Shown here in pieces: positions 1 to 7,279 of a stretch of 64,000 nucleotides of DNA. Position 1 is the stretch's first letter. The number at the start of each line of letters is the position of its first letter. The translations under genes and the position numbers were made by a program. A model generated the notes under the pieces. It made no database searches. It saw only the letters and a program-made list of their open reading frames with translations, and was not told where the DNA came from. Origin of the DNA: Caulobacteraceae bacterium (GTDB lineage: Bacteria > Pseudomonadota > Alphaproteobacteria > Caulobacterales > Caulobacteraceae); contig CANJME010000013.1 of the NCBI GenBank assembly GCA_947475875.1, positions 1 to 64,000 of the forward strand, written 5' to 3'.

Positions 1-133
1 CTACGCCAGCGCCATCTGCGGAAAGACCGGCCAAGGCGCGCCCGACTCTTGCGGTCGCGCGCCATGGCCTCTTGCAAGCCACCACCAGGACGGTTCAAAT
101 CAGCTCAGGACTCTCATTATGATTGGATGAGAA

Positions 134-463
134 ATGGGGGTCACGTCACTCGCCATCGGCTCGACCGCGGGCCCCATCGCCACCGCCGGTTTCGGCCTTC
201 TGGCCGTGGGCTGGATAGGCTCTACCTTCAAGGCCTGGCGCCACGCGGTGCGGCGCGAAATCGCGATCCACGAGCGCTGGATGATCCGCAGTTTCGCCTT
301 TTGCTTCGCGGCGGTCACCCTGCGGCTCTATCTGATCCCGGTCGGCGCATTCGGCCTGGACTTCTATCCGGCTTTCCGGGTGATCTCGTTCGCCTGCTGG
401 GTCCCGAATATCCTCATTGCCGAGTGGATCATCGCCAGCCGCAAGCGGACCGCTCGCGCCTAG
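134..463 (+). pseudogene. 5'-truncated DUF2306 family membrane protein
   Basis: The 109 residues resemble only the C-terminal half of DUF2306 proteins: a membrane segment, then the family-like HERWMIRSFAF and AAVTLRLYL stretches and two further hydrophobic segments. A TGA at 128-130 closes this frame just upstream. None of the three frames between 1 and 133 shows the expected N-terminal membrane half, so a deletion fits better than a single frameshift. The ATG at 134 has no clear ribosome binding site. It could still be a short expressed protein. Function is unknown; DUF2306 proteins are predicted polytopic membrane proteins. Confidence 0.55.
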
Positions 464-1224
464 GCAACCGTCCCGCCGTCCATGACGATGGCGGTGCCGC
501 TGGTCCAGGCGCCGGCGCGGGCGGCCAGGAACACGGCCCCACCGGCGATGTCGTCCGGCTCACCCAGGCGGCGCATCGGATTGGTGGTCAGCGACTTTTC
601 CTCGGCTTCAGGCGTATCCCAAAGGGCGCGGGCGAAATCGGTCTTTACGAGGCCCGGGCAGATGCAGTTGACGCGGATGTTGTCCGGGCCAAGCTCGATG
701 GCGAGGTTGCGGGCCATCATCAGGTCCGCCGCCTTGGAGATGTTGTAGGCGCCGATCACGGACGTGCCGCGGATGCCGCCAATCGACGAGATCAGGATGA
801 TGGCGCCGTCGCGGCGCTCCTTCATGCCGGGCGTGACCATGGTCACCAGCCAGTTGTTGGAGATGATGTTGTTGTGCAGCACCTTCTGGAACTGCGCGTC
901 GGTGATGCCGCTCATTGGACCGTAGTAGGGGTTTGAGGCGGCGTTGCAGACCAGAATGTCGACCTTGCCGAGCTGGCGGACGGTTTCGTCGACCAGATTC
1001 TGCAGCTCTTCCTTCGAGGAGATATTGGCCGGGATGACGATGGCGCTGCCGGGGAATTGAGCGTTGATCTCGTCAGCCGCCGCCTGGCAGCTCTCGGCCC
1101 GGCGGGAGGAGACCACCACCTTGGCGCCGTGCTCGGCCATGCGATGAGCGATGGCCTTGCCGATGCCGCGCGAGGATCCGGTGATGATGGCGACCTTGCC
1201 GGTCAGATCGAACAGTTCACCCAT
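460..1224 (-). CDS. SDR family NAD(P)-dependent oxidoreductase
   Basis: Classical short-chain dehydrogenase of 254 aa. The Rossmann glycine motif TGSSRGIG lies near residue 16, the NAAS-type segment is near 90, and the catalytic Ser plus YxxxK (YNISK) are near 145-165. It ends with the usual SGTAIVMDGG element. The chosen start is the ATG giving MGELFDLTGKVAIITG; the open frame extends 23 codons upstream without family similarity. It converges with the truncated DUF2306 gene, the stops overlapping by 4 nt. The substrate cannot be deduced; many relatives are annotated as 3-oxoacyl or alcohol dehydrogenases. Confidence 0.9.
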   Translation of the reverse strand: MGELFDLTGKVAIITGSSRGIGKAIAHRMAEHGAKVVVSSRRAESCQAAADEINAQFPGSAIVIPANISSKEELQNLVDETVRQLGKVDILVCNAASNPYYGPMSGITDAQFQKVLHNNIISNNWLVTMVTPGMKERRDGAIILISSIGGIRGTSVIGAYNISKAADLMMARNLAIELGPDNIRVNCICPGLVKTDFARALWDTPEAEEKSLTTNPMRRLGEPDDIAGGAVFLAARAGAWTSGTAIVMDGGTVA

Positions 1225-1323
1225 GTTGAGGCTCCCCCTGAAACGCTTGTTTGAATGGTCGCGCAAACTGGCGAGGGGATGAAGACAGGTCAAGGGGTTG
1301 AAAGAACGGAGACGTCATCGAAG

Positions 1324-1350
1324 CTCCCTTCCCCCTTGAGGGGGAGAGGA
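1324..1350. repeat. GC-rich palindrome (CCCCC/GGGGG)
   Basis: An inverted repeat with arms CCCCC and GGGGG around TTGA, extended imperfectly by pyrimidine and purine runs. It lies at the 3' end of the small gene downstream of gapR. Similar CTCCCC/GGGGAG palindromes occur at 2019-2039 and 60620-60638, so it may be one member of a dispersed family or act as a terminator. Confidence 0.4.
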
Positions 1351-1352
1351 GC

Positions 1353-1655
1353 CTACTTCTTTTTGAAAGGCGTGCGCCTGAGGCCTTGGGAACGCGGTTT
1401 GCCCTTGGCCTTGGCGACGATCTCTTTCAGTTTCACGCCTTGCAGGGTGGAGAGCGCCGCGCCGGCGGGGCCTTTTTCGGGGTCGCCGAAGGCCCGGCCG
1501 TAGGTGGTGACCCGGCCCTCGACAGAACCGAGAAATTCGCCTTCCCACTCGGACAGGGGAACGCCGGCGGCTTCGGCGGCCCGGCGGGCGCGTTTGAGGG
1601 CGTTGAGGGCGGCGCGCTTGGCCGCCTCGCGCTGGTTGGTGGGTTTAGATTTCAC
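1353..1655 (-). CDS. Small basic conserved hypothetical protein downstream of gapR
   Basis: 100 aa, very basic, rich in Lys, Arg and Ala. The first 30 residues look helical (AKRAALNALKRARRAAEAAG) and the tail is Lys/Arg-rich. The start is a GTG overlapping the last 11 nt of gapR, so the two are probably co-transcribed and translationally coupled. No family was recognised with certainty. The charge would suit nucleic-acid binding, but that is inference from composition and from its neighbour, a DNA-binding protein. Confidence 0.7.
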   Translation of the reverse strand: MKSKPTNQREAAKRAALNALKRARRAAEAAGVPLSEWEGEFLGSVEGRVTTYGRAFGDPEKGPAGAALSTLQGVKLKEIVAKAKGKPRSQGLRRTPFKKK

Positions 1656-1911
1656 CGACGGCGGAGAGGTAGAGGTCGAGTATGGCCTCTTCCTCCTGGC
1701 GTTTGGCGCGGTCCATTTTCCGGATACGGATCACCTTGCGCATGATCTTGGTGTCAAAGCCGTTGCCCTTGGCTTCGGCGTAGACTTCCTTGAGGTCGGC
1801 CATGACGCCGGACTTGTCTTCCTCGAGGCGCTCGATGCGCTCGATGATGGTCTTCAGCTGGGTCTGGGCGGTCCCGTTCAGGACATCGATCGAGGAGGCG
1901 TCATCAGGCAT
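1645..1911 (-). CDS. gapR: GapR family DNA-binding protein (DUF2312)
   Basis: 88 aa, matching the size and sequence pattern of DUF2312/GapR: an N-terminal coiled-coil helix (LKTIIERIERLEEDKSGVMA) and the basic stretch KVIRIRKMDRAKRQEEE. In Caulobacter, GapR is a nucleoid-associated protein that clamps overtwisted, AT-rich DNA ahead of replication and transcription and is needed for normal growth. The ATG at 1911 is the natural start. The next gene overlaps its stop by 11 nt. Identification rests on the characteristic KVYAEAKG-like and KMDRAKR segments. Confidence 0.93.
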   Translation of the reverse strand: MPDDASSIDVLNGTAQTQLKTIIERIERLEEDKSGVMADLKEVYAEAKGNGFDTKIMRKVIRIRKMDRAKRQEEEAILDLYLSAVGEI

Positions 1912-2000
1912 GGGCGGACCCTAACCACGGCGCATGGGCGCGGGCAACGCGGGGATGAAAACTTGCCTGGGGATAAATTGATGCGGGGGTTGCCCCAACC

Positions 2001-2039
2001 GGCTTCCTTCGGAAGCCACCCTCCCCATGAAGGGGAGGG
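2001..2039. repeat. Bipartite palindromic element after rpmJ
   Basis: Two adjacent hairpins: GGCTTCC-TTC-GGAAGCC (2001-2017) and CCCTCCCC-ATGAA-GGGGAGGG (2019-2039). They lie 7 nt beyond the stop of rpmJ, which is transcribed leftwards, so they may terminate or protect its mRNA. The same architecture, a short TTC-loop hairpin followed by a CTCCCC/GGGGAG hairpin, recurs at 60603-60638, suggesting a dispersed REP-like element. Confidence 0.55.
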
Positions 2040-2045
2040 AAAGAC

Positions 2046-2171
2046 CTAGCCCTGACGCGCCTTGAAGCGCGGGTTGGTCTTGTTGATCACATAGACCCGG
2101 CCCTTGCGGCGCACGAGCTTGCAGTCGCGGTGGCGGCCCTTGAGGGACTTGAGGGACGAACGGACTTTCAT
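2046..2171 (-). CDS. rpmJ: 50S ribosomal protein L36
   Basis: 41 aa: starts [17 protein letters not shown] and ends [12 protein letters not shown]. This is the alphaproteobacterial L36 form, in which the zinc-ligand cysteines are largely lost (one Cys remains near residue 17). It is a component of the large ribosomal subunit. The monocistronic position and the small bipartite hairpin after its stop suggest independent transcription. The gene is short enough to be missed by simple ORF searches. Confidence 0.95.
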   Translation of the reverse strand: MKVRSSLKSLKGRHRDCKLVRRKGRVYVINKTNPRFKARQG

Positions 2172-2311
2172 AGGTCTGGCTCGGGGGCTTTCAAAATGGA
2201 GGCGGTCCTATAGGGGCGGGGGGCCGGAGTGTCAATTGCGATGGCGCCGCGGTAGCGAACGGCAGTGGCAATGGGCTATGGTCCTCCTGGAGCGGGTTGC
2301 AAGGAAGCGTT

Positions 2312-2950
2312 GTGTTCAAGATCGTCTTACGCAGCCTGGCCCTGCTGATTTTGGTCGCAGGGCTCGTGGTCGCCTACATCCATCGCGCCGAGATTCATCC
2401 CGTAGCGATCCGCGACATGCTGGCGAGAAGTCCACTCTCGCCCCTGATTTTCATTGCCCTGCAGATCGCCGCCAGCCTGCTCTTCGTGCCCCGCACGGTG
2501 CTGGGCCTGGCCGCGGGCCTCTTGTTCGGACTGGTCTGGGGCTCAGTTCTGGCCATCGTCGGGGCCATGGCGGGCGCGGCCGCCGGCTTCGCCCTGGTGC
2601 GCTGGCTGGGCGCGCGCGGGACCCTGGACATGACCCCCGCCATCGGCAAGCTGGTCGAGCGGGCCGAACACGGCGGCTGGCGGTCGGTGGCCATCGTCCG
2701 GCTGGCGCCGATCCCCCACAGCCTGGCCAATACGGCGATGGCGCTGACCAACATCTCCTGGCGACATTATCTGGCGGGATCGCTCGTCGGGATGCTGCCG
2801 ATGACCGTGGTCCAGGTCTGGATCGGCGCTTCCGGCGAGGCGGCCCTGCGCGGCAAGAGCGGATGGATGCTGGGCTGCCTGCTGCTGGCGATGGTTCTGG
2901 CCGCCACCCTGCTGATCAAGCGGCATGTGCGGAAGTCCCAGGACCTTTAG
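2312..2950 (+). CDS. TVP38/TMEM64 (DedA-like) family membrane protein
   Basis: Polytopic inner-membrane protein of about 212 aa with five to six hydrophobic segments. The SNARE-associated/VTT core is visible: FVPRTVLGLAAGLLFG, then GAMAGAAAGF and a following amphipathic region, and a later RLAPIPHSLAN segment equivalent to the R-x-x-P-x-x-P region. The GTG at 2312 is preceded by AAGGAAG at good spacing. An in-frame TTG at 2297 would add five residues. Relatives are thought to act in lipid or small-molecule transport or scrambling; the specific substrate is unknown. Confidence 0.85.
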   Translation: MFKIVLRSLALLILVAGLVVAYIHRAEIHPVAIRDMLARSPLSPLIFIALQIAASLLFVPRTVLGLAAGLLFGLVWGSVLAIVGAMAGAAAGFALVRWLGARGTLDMTPAIGKLVERAEHGGWRSVAIVRLAPIPHSLANTAMALTNISWRHYLAGSLVGMLPMTVVQVWIGASGEAALRGKSGWMLGCLLLAMVLAATLLIKRHVRKSQDL

Positions 2951-3600
2951 TCTCTGTCCGGCGCCCCAAGCGGGAAGTAGGACCTGAACGGCCTTGCCTC
3001 ATCCACGGCCCGGGCGAACGAGGGCCGGGCCAGCAGCCGGGCGCGGTAGGCCTTCAGGTTCGTCAGGTTGTCCGGGATCGGATGGGTCCAGTCGGCGTAG
3101 AACAGCGACGGCGCGGCGGCGCAGTCGGCCAGGCTGAAGGCCTCGCCCGCCGCCCACTCCCGGCCGGCCATGCGATTGTCGAGCCACGCATAGGCGGTTT
3201 CCAGCATGGCTCTCGCCTCGTCCACGCCATGCGGATCGCGCGCGCCTTCGGGCCGCATCGCGTCGAACACGAACTTGCCCTGGGGGGTCATGACATAGTT
3301 GTCGAAGAAGCGGTCCAGCATGCGCGCCTCGATGGCCGCGTCGGGATCGAGCGGGATCAGGGCCACCGGCCCGGGATGATGCACAGCCAGATATTCAACG
3401 ATGGCCGTCGCTTCGAAGATGGTGCGGCCGTTCTCGACCAGTATCGGAAACTTCTTCATCGGGGACAGCCGGGCAAGCTCTTCGCCCACGCCGGGGGTTT
3501 CCAGCGAGCGGTAGGTGAAGGGCGTGTCGTTCTCATAGAGGGCGATCAGCGCCTTCTGGCAGTAGGACGAGAACGGGTGGGCGAAAAACTCAATGCTCAT
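2947..3600 (-). CDS. Glutathione S-transferase family protein
   Basis: 217 aa with a thioredoxin-fold N-terminus (MSIEFFAHPFSSYCQKALIA). The FSSYCQK segment is the glutathione-activating region, and PILVENG and EATAIVEYL are the cis-Pro and Ser/Glu contacts typical of GST. An all-helical C-terminal domain follows. Its ATG lies 11 nt inside the end of the SRPBCC gene, so it is the third gene of an arsR-SRPBCC-GST operon. Substrate unknown. The stop overlaps the end of the converging TVP38 gene by 4 nt. Confidence 0.9.
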   Translation of the reverse strand: MSIEFFAHPFSSYCQKALIALYENDTPFTYRSLETPGVGEELARLSPMKKFPILVENGRTIFEATAIVEYLAVHHPGPVALIPLDPDAAIEARMLDRFFDNYVMTPQGKFVFDAMRPEGARDPHGVDEARAMLETAYAWLDNRMAGREWAAGEAFSLADCAAAPSLFYADWTHPIPDNLTNLKAYRARLLARPSFARAVDEARPFRSYFPLGAPDRD

Positions 3601-4084
3601 GGTCAAACCCGGTAACGGCGAGGGTGGGATCGAAGCTGGCGGCCAGGTTGTCGACATGCCAGGTCGTGCCTTCCAGGCGGGACCTCACCGCCGCTTCGCC
3701 GCCGACAAAGTAGCTGCCCTGTTCGGTGTGGATCAGCCGGGTCTTGTCGCCTTCGGGCGCGAGTTCGACGGTCATGATCGAGACCGACAGCTTCTGGCCG
3801 CCGGCCCACATGTCATAGACCAGCACGATGCGCTCGTTCTCGACGATGTCGCGGTACTGGGCCTGAAAGTCCGTGACCACGCCGGTTGGCCAGCGGGCAT
3901 GCCAGCGGTCAACGCCGCCGGGGCGAAATTCAAAGGTGCGCTCGATCGTCTCGCAGTCAGCCGGCGCCTTGAACCACCGGCTTTTGGCTTCGAGAGTGGC
4001 GTAGGCGGCAAACACCCGCGCCCGCGTGGCGTTCAGCACCCGCTCGATGACGAACGCCGCATTGTGGACCTTCGGTTCGGACAT
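3590..4084 (-). CDS. SRPBCC (AHSA1-like) domain protein
   Basis: 164 aa single START/Bet v1-like domain. The segments FVIERVLNATRARVFAAYAT at the N-terminus, then RWF, FEFRPGG and the YDM/TRLIHTEQG strands are characteristic of the Aha1-C-terminal-type SRPBCC family. Such proteins form hydrophobic ligand cavities and are regularly encoded directly after an ArsR regulator. The start ATG (MSEPKVHN) is 5 nt after the arsR stop. Its ligand is unknown. Confidence 0.88.
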   Translation of the reverse strand: MSEPKVHNAAFVIERVLNATRARVFAAYATLEAKSRWFKAPADCETIERTFEFRPGGVDRWHARWPTGVVTDFQAQYRDIVENERIVLVYDMWAGGQKLSVSIMTVELAPEGDKTRLIHTEQGSYFVGGEAAVRSRLEGTTWHVDNLAASFDPTLAVTGFDHEH

Positions 4085-4089
4085 CGCGG

Positions 4090-4485
4090 TTATTCCTGGT
4101 CCTTGGCGCCATTCATTTCTTGATTGCCTATCGCTTCGCTGCTTGAGGCGTTGAGATAGGCCTCGAGCTGGTCGTACTGCCGCTCCCAGAAGGTGCGGCG
4201 GTCGGCGATCCATTGTTCGGCGGCGTGCAACGCGGCCGGAATCACCTGGCAGGTGCGCACCCGGCCGGTCTTTTGTGAGCGGACGATGCCGGCGTCTTCC
4301 AGCACTTTCAGATGCTGCACCACGGCCGACAGGCTCATGGGCAGGGGCTCGGCCAGTTGGGTGACCGTGGCGGGCCCGCGGGTCAGCCGCTCGACCATGC
4401 CACGGCGGCCGGGATCGGCCAGGGCCTGGTAGATCAGGTCCAGCGGGATCGGCGCGGCGGGAGGCGATGCATGATACTGAAGCAT
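4090..4485 (-). CDS. ArsR family winged-helix transcriptional regulator
   Basis: 131 aa with an N-terminal winged helix: QALADPGRRGMVERL, then the recognition region MSLSAVVQHLKVLEDAG and the wing VRSQKTGRVRTCQV. The metal-binding cysteine pair of classical ArsR is absent, as expected for the SRPBCC-linked subfamily. It heads an operon with the SRPBCC and GST genes. The ATG lies inside a perfect 9-bp inverted repeat (4474-4497), so autorepression at the start codon is likely. Confidence 0.92.
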   Translation of the reverse strand: MLQYHASPPAAPIPLDLIYQALADPGRRGMVERLTRGPATVTQLAEPLPMSLSAVVQHLKVLEDAGIVRSQKTGRVRTCQVIPAALHAAEQWIADRRTFWERQYDQLEAYLNASSSEAIGNQEMNGAKDQE

Positions 4486-4497
4486 ATACTTCAGTAT
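4474..4497. promoter_or_regulatory. Palindromic operator over the arsR start codon
   Basis: Perfect inverted repeat ATACTGAAG-CATATA-CTTCAGTAT. The minus-strand ATG of the regulator is in the 6-nt spacer (4483-4485). The symmetry, AT-rich composition and position suggest the ArsR dimer's own operator. The role is inferred; the repeat itself is directly visible. Confidence 0.75.
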
Positions 4498-4560
4498 TGT
4501 GGTGGGCGCTCTGGAGTCAAGCCCCTTGAATCCGCCACAAACGCGGGACTAGGCTCGCCC

Positions 4561-5802
4561 ATGAATCGCAGGCTGTTTATGGCGCTCACAGGCGCGGGTG
4601 CGATCTGGCCGGGCATCCGCGGGTGCGGGGCGCAACCGACCCTGCCCGAGGGGCTGGGCAACTCCGGCGATGCGGCGTTCGATACCTGGCTGGCAGATTT
4701 CTATCCGCGTGCGCTCGCCAACGGGGTTCCCGCCGAGGTGCTGACCCGTGAGCTCGCGGGGCTGGTTCCCAATCCCGCCGTCGTCGCCGCCGACCGCAAC
4801 CAGCCGGAAATCGCGCGGCCCGTCAGTTCCTACATCAAGGGCACGGTGTCCGACGCTCGTGTCGTAACGGGCAAGGCCAAGCGGACGGAACTGACCTGGC
4901 TGGCCGAAGTGCACGAACGCTACGGCGTGCCGGGCGAGGTGCTGATTGCCATCTGGGGGCTGGAATCGGCCTTTGGCGCGGTGATGGGCAATGCCGATAT
5001 TATTCAGACCGACGCGACCCTGGCGGCCGATGGGCGCCGGCGGGCCCTCTTTGAGGAAAACCTGATCGCGGCGCTGAAGATCATCGCCTCGGGCGACGCG
5101 ACCCGCGCGCAAATGAAGGGCTCAAACGCCGGCGCATTCGGCCAGACGCAGTTTTCGCCGGTGGATTTCCTCAGGACCGCGGTCGATGCCGACGGCGACG
5201 GCAAGCGGGACCTGTGGGGTTCGACGCGCGATGCGGTGACCTCGTCGGCGGCGCATCTTTCAAAGGCCGGCTGGAAGAAGAGCGAGAGCTGGCAGCGCGA
5301 GGTCACCCTGCCCGAAGGGTTTGACTACAGCGTGGTCGAGGGGCCCCGGCAGTCGCCGGCGCTCTGGCTGGCCGCTGGCGTGAGGCCCACCGACAGCGCC
5401 GGCTGGACGCCGGACGATGCGGCCTCGACCGCCCAGCTGATCACGCCCTCGGGGGCGGCGGGGCCGGCTTTCCTGATCTTCCCCAACCACTTCACCATCC
5501 GCGTCTACAACAACTCCACCTCCTATGCGCTGGGGGTGGGCCTGCTCGCCTCGCGCATCGCCGGCGATCCCGGCGTGATCAAGCCCTGGCCACAGGAGAC
5601 GGGGCTCTCGGCCGCCGAGCGGACGGGCGCCCAGGAAGCCCTGACCAAACTGGGGTTCGATCCCGGCGGCGTCGACGGCATCATCGGGGTCGGCACCCGG
5701 GCGGCGCTGCGCCGCTGGCAACAGGCGCGTGGTTTGACCGCGGACGGCTACCTGACGCCGGATCTGGTCAAACGGCTGCAGGCTGAGGCAGTGGCGCTGT
5801 AG
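4561..5802 (+). CDS. Lytic murein transglycosylase (MltB/SLT_2) with peptidoglycan-binding domain
   Basis: 413 aa. The N-terminus carries a signal-like hydrophobic stretch (MNRRLFMALTGAGAIW). A Cys follows, but its lipobox is poor, so lipidation is doubtful. The MltB-type catalytic domain is recognised by YGVPGEVLIAIWGLESAFG, in which the Glu of GLES is the predicted catalytic acid, and by the GAFGQTQF segment. A C-terminal PG_binding_1 repeat follows (LGFDPGGVDGIIGVGTRAAL). It cleaves the MurNAc-GlcNAc linkage in the periplasm. It is transcribed divergently from the arsR operon and converges with the MFS gene. Confidence 0.92.
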   Translation: MNRRLFMALTGAGAIWPGIRGCGAQPTLPEGLGNSGDAAFDTWLADFYPRALANGVPAEVLTRELAGLVPNPAVVAADRNQPEIARPVSSYIKGTVSDARVVTGKAKRTELTWLAEVHERYGVPGEVLIAIWGLESAFGAVMGNADIIQTDATLAADGRRRALFEENLIAALKIIASGDATRAQMKGSNAGAFGQTQFSPVDFLRTAVDADGDGKRDLWGSTRDAVTSSAAHLSKAGWKKSESWQREVTLPEGFDYSVVEGPRQSPALWLAAGVRPTDSAGWTPDDAASTAQLITPSGAAGPAFLIFPNHFTIRVYNNSTSYALGVGLLASRIAGDPGVIKPWPQETGLSAAERTGAQEALTKLGFDPGGVDGIIGVGTRAALRRWQQARGLTADGYLTPDLVKRLQAEAVAL

Positions 5803-5812
5803 CCCCCCTAAC

Positions 5813-5855
5813 CCGCTCGTCCCGGCGACTGCGAAGCAGAGGCCGGGGTGAGCGG
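5813..5855. repeat. Imperfect palindrome between convergent genes
   Basis: CCGCTC and GAGCGG arms enclose CCCGGC and GCCGGGG arms with a purine-rich centre. It lies between the converging transglycosylase and MFS genes and could act as a bidirectional terminator. Its outer arm (GAGCGG) recurs beside the palindromes near 43.7 kb, so it may be a dispersed extragenic repeat. Confidence 0.45.
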
Positions 5856-5864
5856 AGAAATGAA

Positions 5865-7190
5865 TCAGAACCCGCTGGAGCCGCTGTTGCGTTCCACCGA
5901 CTTGGCGGTTTCGCCCTCGGTCGTGGGTTTCTGGCCAGCGTAACGGAGCAGGGGCTCCTTGAAGACATAGATCAGCATGGCGCCCAGGATGGCGACGTTC
6001 ACCAGATAGGGCGCCGGCGGGAAATAGTCGTAGGCGAGCACGAAGAGCGGGGCGGCCACCACATTCAGGCCCATGATCGAGGCCACGGCGCCGGCGGCGC
6101 GGGCCTGGTCCTTTTGGTCGACGGCCAGCGAAGCGCCGGCGGAAAATCCCGGGCGGGCAAAGCCGTAACCCAGGCTGGAGAGCGCGAAGGCCGCCACGAT
6201 CATACCGTAGCTAGGGATAAAGGCGGTCATCACATTGGCCGCCCCGGCCAGCACCACCCCCCAGCGCAGCAGCATGCGGGGGCTCATCTTGAAGACGCGG
6301 ATCAGGCCCCATTGGGCGAAGAGGCCCGCCACGGCGCCGGCGATCATGGCCGCGGCGATGAAGTGGCCGCCCTCGCCCAGCTTGTCGATAACCATGAAAC
6401 CAAGGGTCTGGTACTGGGCCGTCTGGCAGGCCGAGACCAGCAGGCCGTAGACCAGGAAGGGCCGCACACGCGGGTCCTTCCACATCGGCGCGGGCTTGGG
6501 GCCGGCCGCCTTGGCCGCCTGGGTGGCGCGATGGGCCGGCGGCGGCCAGGCCTCGGGCAGCTTGAGCATGACCCAGATGAGCACCGTTGCGGCGATCAGG
6601 GCGAATCCCAGCGTCGGGCCCGCCACCCCGATGACCGGCAGCAGAAAGATCGGCGCAATGGCCGGGCCGATGATGGTGCCAAGGCCGAAAGCCCCGGCCA
6701 GGCCGGCGATGGCGTCGGTGCGCTTGTCCCGGTCCGTGCGTTCGGCCAGGTAGGCCTGGCTGGCGGAAGGCGCGGCTGATCCGAACCAGCCGAACAGGGC
6801 CCGGGCCAGCAGGAACAGGAAAAACACCACCAGCGGCGGCAGAAATTTGTTGGCCCCCAGATAGATCACCGCCGTGCACAGCAGCATGGAGATCACAAAA
6901 CCCACCAGGCCCATCATGATCATCGGCTTGCGGCCCCGCACATCGGCCTTTTCGGCCCAGAGCGGCGCGGCGATGGCCCAGAGCAGGGCCGACAGCGAAT
7001 AGATCGCCGCCACCAGAGCGTCCTTGATGCCGATCGCCCGGCCAATATCCGGAAGCACCGACTGCATGCCGGTGTTGCCGATGGCGGTCACCAGACTGAC
7101 CGAAAAGACGATGGCGAAAGCGCCGGGCGCGAGGTTGGCGATCGGTTCGTCGCGTAAGCTGTCGGGGGGATCGTCGGACTTGTTCGCCAT
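5865..7190 (-). CDS. Major facilitator superfamily transporter
   Basis: 441 aa with about twelve hydrophobic segments. The cytoplasmic loop between helices 2 and 3 carries an MFS motif-A variant (LWAEKADVRGRKP), and a charged central loop of about 30 residues (PEAWPPPAHRATQAAK) separates the two halves. It resembles the drug:H+ antiporter (TetA-like) group. Substrate unknown. The start ATG gives a short hydrophilic N-terminus before the first helix. It is transcribed divergently from motA with 89 bp between them. Confidence 0.88.
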   Translation of the reverse strand: MANKSDDPPDSLRDEPIANLAPGAFAIVFSVSLVTAIGNTGMQSVLPDIGRAIGIKDALVAAIYSLSALLWAIAAPLWAEKADVRGRKPMIMMGLVGFVISMLLCTAVIYLGANKFLPPLVVFFLFLLARALFGWFGSAAPSASQAYLAERTDRDKRTDAIAGLAGAFGLGTIIGPAIAPIFLLPVIGVAGPTLGFALIAATVLIWVMLKLPEAWPPPAHRATQAAKAAGPKPAPMWKDPRVRPFLVYGLLVSACQTAQYQTLGFMVIDKLGEGGHFIAAAMIAGAVAGLFAQWGLIRVFKMSPRMLLRWGVVLAGAANVMTAFIPSYGMIVAAFALSSLGYGFARPGFSAGASLAVDQKDQARAAGAVASIMGLNVVAAPLFVLAYDYFPPAPYLVNVAILGAMLIYVFKEPLLRYAGQKPTTEGETAKSVERNSGSSGF

Positions 7191-7279
7191 GGCCGCCTCC
7201 GTCAGGGTGAAAACGAGGAATTAAGCATTAACGGCGATGGTCCGTCCTGAACATTGCCCCAACTGCGCCCGGACCTCCC

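Noticed and set aside
49-936. Long plus-strand open frame over the SDR gene
   Set aside because: It is antisense to a clear SDR gene and rich in Arg, Gly and Ala; such shadow frames are common in GC-rich DNA.
7191-7279. CtrA binding site before motA
   Set aside because: TTAAGCATTAAC has two TTAA words but with 3-bp rather than 7-bp spacing, so it does not fit the consensus.
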